DNA from: Kibdelosporangium aridum
GTDB lineage: Bacteria; Actinomycetota; Actinomycetes; Mycobacteriales; Pseudonocardiaceae
Reading direction: 5' to 3'
Assembly (NCBI RefSeq): GCF_900176515.1
Contig: NZ_FWXV01000010.1
Location: 248,001 to 312,000 of the forward strand
DNA: 64,000 nucleotides
In this document: piece after piece, positions 63,555 to 64,000 of the stretch
Position numbering within the stretch: position 1 is the first letter of the stretch
How the letters are laid out: each line of letters starts with the position of its first letter
Program-made: the position numbers and the translations under genes
The notes under the pieces: generated by a model
The model's input: only the letters and a program-made list of their open reading frames with translations
The model's database searches: none
Told to the model about the DNA's origin: nothing

Positions 63555-64000
63555 TCACTTCAACCACCGTGGACACTCGCCACGGCGCCGTGCGCGGCGC
63601 CGTGGCGGGCGGTGTCCTGACGTTCAAGGGCATTCCGTATGCCGCGCCACCCGTCGGGCCGAACCGGTTCCGGCCGCCGCAGCCTGTCGAGCCATGGGCA
63701 GGGATTCGCGACGCCACGAACTTCGGCCCCACCGCGCCGAAAGCTCCGTACACCCCACCTCTGAACGCGTTGATCCACGAGGTGGACATTCCCGGGGACG
63801 ACTACCTGAACCTGAACGTGTACACACCGGACACGAGCGCACGACTGCCTGTCATGGTGTGGATTCACGGCGGCGCGTTCGTCAACGGCTCCGGATCCGC
63901 GTATGAGGCAACGGCATTCGCCAGAGACGGCGTGGTGGCTGTGACCATCAACTACCGCCTCGGCGCGGACGGATTCCTTTACCACCCGGGCAATGCCAAC
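63551..64000 (+). CDS. Type-B carboxylesterase (partial, C-terminus off the right edge)
   Basis: The first 150 residues of an alpha/beta-hydrolase of the carboxylesterase/cholinesterase family are present: FKGIPYAAPPVGPNRFRPPQ, then DYLNLNVYTPD and the oxyanion-hole motif VMVWIHGGAFVNGSG. The serine nucleophile region lies beyond the window. There is no signal peptide. The start ATG overlaps the coiled-coil gene stop (ATGA), so the pair is co-translated. Homologues act on esters of many sizes; no substrate can be deduced. Confidence 0.9.
   Translation, partial: MITSTTVDTRHGAVRGAVAGGVLTFKGIPYAAPPVGPNRFRPPQPVEPWAGIRDATNFGPTAPKAPYTPPLNALIHEVDIPGDDYLNLNVYTPDTSARLPVMVWIHGGAFVNGSGSAYEATAFARDGVVAVTINYRLGADGFLYHPGNAN

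Overview
The window is high-GC DNA with GTG/TTG starts, dense convergent gene pairs, SARP/LAL/LuxR regulators, an F420-type oxidoreductase and an EspR-like regulator. This points to a filamentous actinomycete, most likely of the Pseudonocardiales (Amycolatopsis/Kibdelosporangium type). That placement is inferred from style and gene content, not from a marker gene. I see no rRNA, tRNA, insertion sequence or CRISPR array.

Bases 1-25978 hold a complete-looking hydroxamate siderophore locus built like the coelichelin/scabichelin family. A FecCD permease (cut by the left edge) and a lipoprotein siderophore receptor diverge from an IdeR/DmdR-type iron box. A long minus-strand operon runs from an ornithine N5-monooxygenase (24908) through an 18-codon micro-ORF with a hairpin, a five-module 5786-aa NRPS, two ABC half-transporters, an MbtH protein and a YggT membrane protein. 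A formyltransferase diverges from the monooxygenase across two adjacent iron boxes. The NRPS reads A-MT-T / C-A-MT-T / C-A-MT-T / C-A-T / C-A-T, with no starter C, no E and no TE domain. Modules 2 and 4 carry a serine specificity pattern. The product is predicted to be a pentapeptide of the form N-Me-X, N-Me-Ser, N-Me-X, Ser, X, with X probably hydroxyornithine or formyl-hydroxyornithine. The two half-transporters form a strongly asymmetric pair with one intact and one degenerate ATP site.

Bases 25980-37443 hold a PAS-GGDEF-EAL protein with degenerate catalytic motifs, two DHA2-type drug exporters, two MarR regulators with repeated 15-bp-period elements near the exporter promoters, a secreted LVIVD-repeat protein, an ImmA-type protease coupled to a DUF6545/MAB_1171c-type membrane protein, an SGNH hydrolase and a flavoprotein monooxygenase.

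Bases 37498-48662 hold a rifampicin-phosphotransferase-like enzyme, a LuxR-type regulator behind a 957-bp stretch without a recognisable gene, a second ImmA/DUF6545 pair convergent with an EspR-like regulator, an F420-type oxidoreductase, a secreted PQQ-type sugar dehydrogenase with a LamG-like tail, and a family 1 glycosyltransferase.

Bases 48663-64000 are mostly regulatory: a LAL-type LuxR ATPase, a SigG-like sigma factor with a SnoaL tail, a DoxX protein, an AraC/VOC pair, a NarL response regulator, an AfsR-type SARP-NB-ARC-TPR regulator preceded by a small secreted-peptide-like ORF, a second sigma-like protein, a Crp/Fnr regulator, a cupin, a heptad-repeat coiled-coil protein, and a type-B carboxylesterase cut by the right edge. 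Seven of eleven convergent gene pairs overlap at their 3' ends.
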